Notes under the pieces: generated by a model
Database searches by the model: none
Seen by the model: only the letters and a program-made list of their open reading frames with translations
Told to the model about the DNA's origin: nothing
Shown here: in pieces, positions 4,426 through 5,282 of the stretch
Layout of the letters: every line of letters starts with the position of its first letter
How positions within the stretch are numbered: the first letter of the stretch is position 1
Translations under genes and position numbers: made by a program
NCBI GenBank assembly: GCA_903873355.1
Contig: CAIQOG010000231.1
Span: 1 to 5,282, forward strand
Source: an uncultured Bacteroidales bacterium
GTDB taxonomy: Bacteria; Bacteroidota; Bacteroidia; Bacteroidales; Paludibacteraceae
Reading direction: 5' to 3'
DNA: 5,282 nt

Positions 4426-5282
4426 ATGAATAATCTAATTATTATTGGAAACGGATTTGATTTAGCTCATGAACTAAAGACGAGTTATCATCATTTTATT
4501 GAGTATTTGATTAATAAGACATGTAAAGAAAAAACTTTCACACAACTTATCTTTGAGGAATACAGTATAAAAAATTTTGATTCATTGATTAGTTATGTAA
4601 AGAATCAAGGTACAAATGAGCACCACTTTAAAAATGGATTTATTGGAAGTCTTATAGTAGATTTATCAGTAGATAATTGGTGTGATATTGAAGCAAAGTA
4701 CTACAAAATATTATCTAAAGTAGGACAAAAATTCGCATTATATAAAAACTATTCTGATCTTAATAAAGATTTTGGATTCCTTAGGGAATCATTGTTAGAA
4801 TACATAAAAACTGAAATTAATGGTGTCACACCAATCGAAAGCTATAAAGAATTGTTTAAAGTACTTTTCAGTCAGTCAACTACTATCCTGAATTTCAACT
4901 ATACGGATACAATACAATTATTATATACAAAACAATTAAAAGTTAAGTATAAAACGATTCATATTCATGGAGAAATTCGCAATCCAAATAACCCAATTAT
5001 TTTTGGTTATGCAGCTACTAATAAACAATCAAGAGTCTTAATTGATGAAGGTGAAAACGAAAACATGAGATTTATCAAAAAGAACCTTTACAAAAGAGCC
5101 AATAATGAATATCAACTTACGAAATATCTAGAAGATACAGAACAAATAGACTTGACTATACTAGGTCATTCATGTGGAATATCAGATAATCTAATCTTAA
5201 ATCAAATATTCAATCATAAAAATGTAAGATCAATACGATTTTTCTATTATGAAGATATCAAAAAAGACCCTACAGGAGAAGA
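4426..5282 (+). CDS. AbiH-family bacteriophage abortive infection protein, first 285 residues, cut by window edge
   Basis: Member of the AbiH family, first known from lactococcal phage-resistance plasmids; it is thought to block phage multiplication after infection, by an unknown mechanism. The family blocks are seen in order: LIIIGNGFDLAHELKTSY at residues 4-21, ILNFNYTDT at 154-162, IHIHGEI at 178-184, IIFGYA at 191-196, and ILGHSCGISDN at 245-255. The start ATG at 4426-4428 places the glycine-rich strand at the very N terminus, as usual in the family; the upstream ATG at 4418 stops after three codons. No Shine-Dalgarno sequence is visible. The gene runs off the right edge without a stop; family members are typically somewhat longer than the part seen. 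It is strongly AT-rich (27-28% GC in two sampled 60-base lines, against 55% in one topA line), consistent with recent acquisition. No partner gene can be judged because the downstream side is missing. Confidence 0.93.
   Translation, partial: MNNLIIIGNGFDLAHELKTSYHHFIEYLINKTCKEKTFTQLIFEEYSIKNFDSLISYVKNQGTNEHHFKNGFIGSLIVDLSVDNWCDIEAKYYKILSKVGQKFALYKNYSDLNKDFGFLRESLLEYIKTEINGVTPIESYKELFKVLFSQSTTILNFNYTDTIQLLYTKQLKVKYKTIHIHGEIRNPNNPIIFGYAATNKQSRVLIDEGENENMRFIKKNLYKRANNEYQLTKYLEDTEQIDLTILGHSCGISDNLILNQIFNHKNVRSIRFFYYEDIKKDPTGE

Noticed and set aside
4418..4429. Three-codon reading frame ATG AAA CTA TGA overlapping the AbiH start
   Set aside because: Could in principle be a leader peptide coupled to AbiH translation, but it is too short to tell from chance in AT-rich DNA.

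Overview
The window looks like a chromosomal piece of a member of the Bacteroidota. The topoisomerase I reads like that phylum's enzyme, the genes lack Shine-Dalgarno sequences before their starts, and a TAnnTTTG-type -7 element (TATATTTG) precedes the first rightward gene. Placement below phylum is not supported by anything I can see.

Layout. Positions 1-1436 (minus strand) hold the N-terminal 478 residues of DNA topoisomerase I (topA), running off the left edge. A 230-base AT-rich divergent intergenic region follows, with candidate promoters for both directions and a 7-base inverted repeat. Rightward from 1667 are two genes 7 bases apart, probably an operon: a lipoprotein with outer-membrane beta-barrel character and unknown function (1667-2428), and a lipoprotein polysaccharide deacetylase of the NodB family (2436-3221). 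Both point to the cell envelope.

Positions 3222-3658 hold no intact gene. This stretch is dominated by a tandem array of three 83-base units (3328-3576) with degenerate partial units on both sides. Each unit is built of four subrepeats of 21, 21, 21 and 20 bases. Two readings fit. The 21-base subrepeats translate as heptads (LEQNISE-like), as in a coiled coil. The array also carries an A-tract about every 20.8 bases, i.e. every two helical turns, for about 270 bases, as in intrinsically bent DNA. It is the most unusual thing in the window.

Positions 3659-4276 encode a 205-residue protein with an N-terminal helical part and a C-terminal fibronectin type III domain but no signal peptide. A 149-base gap with a small hairpin and a doubtful 43-codon ORF leads to an AbiH-family phage abortive-infection gene (4426 to the right edge, truncated). 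That gene is much more AT-rich than topA, which suggests a horizontally acquired defence gene.

Overall this is a housekeeping gene followed by an accessory stretch of envelope genes, a repeat, a small FN3 gene and a defence gene. Nothing in the sequence shows that the accessory genes form one system; only the two lipoprotein genes are convincingly co-transcribed.
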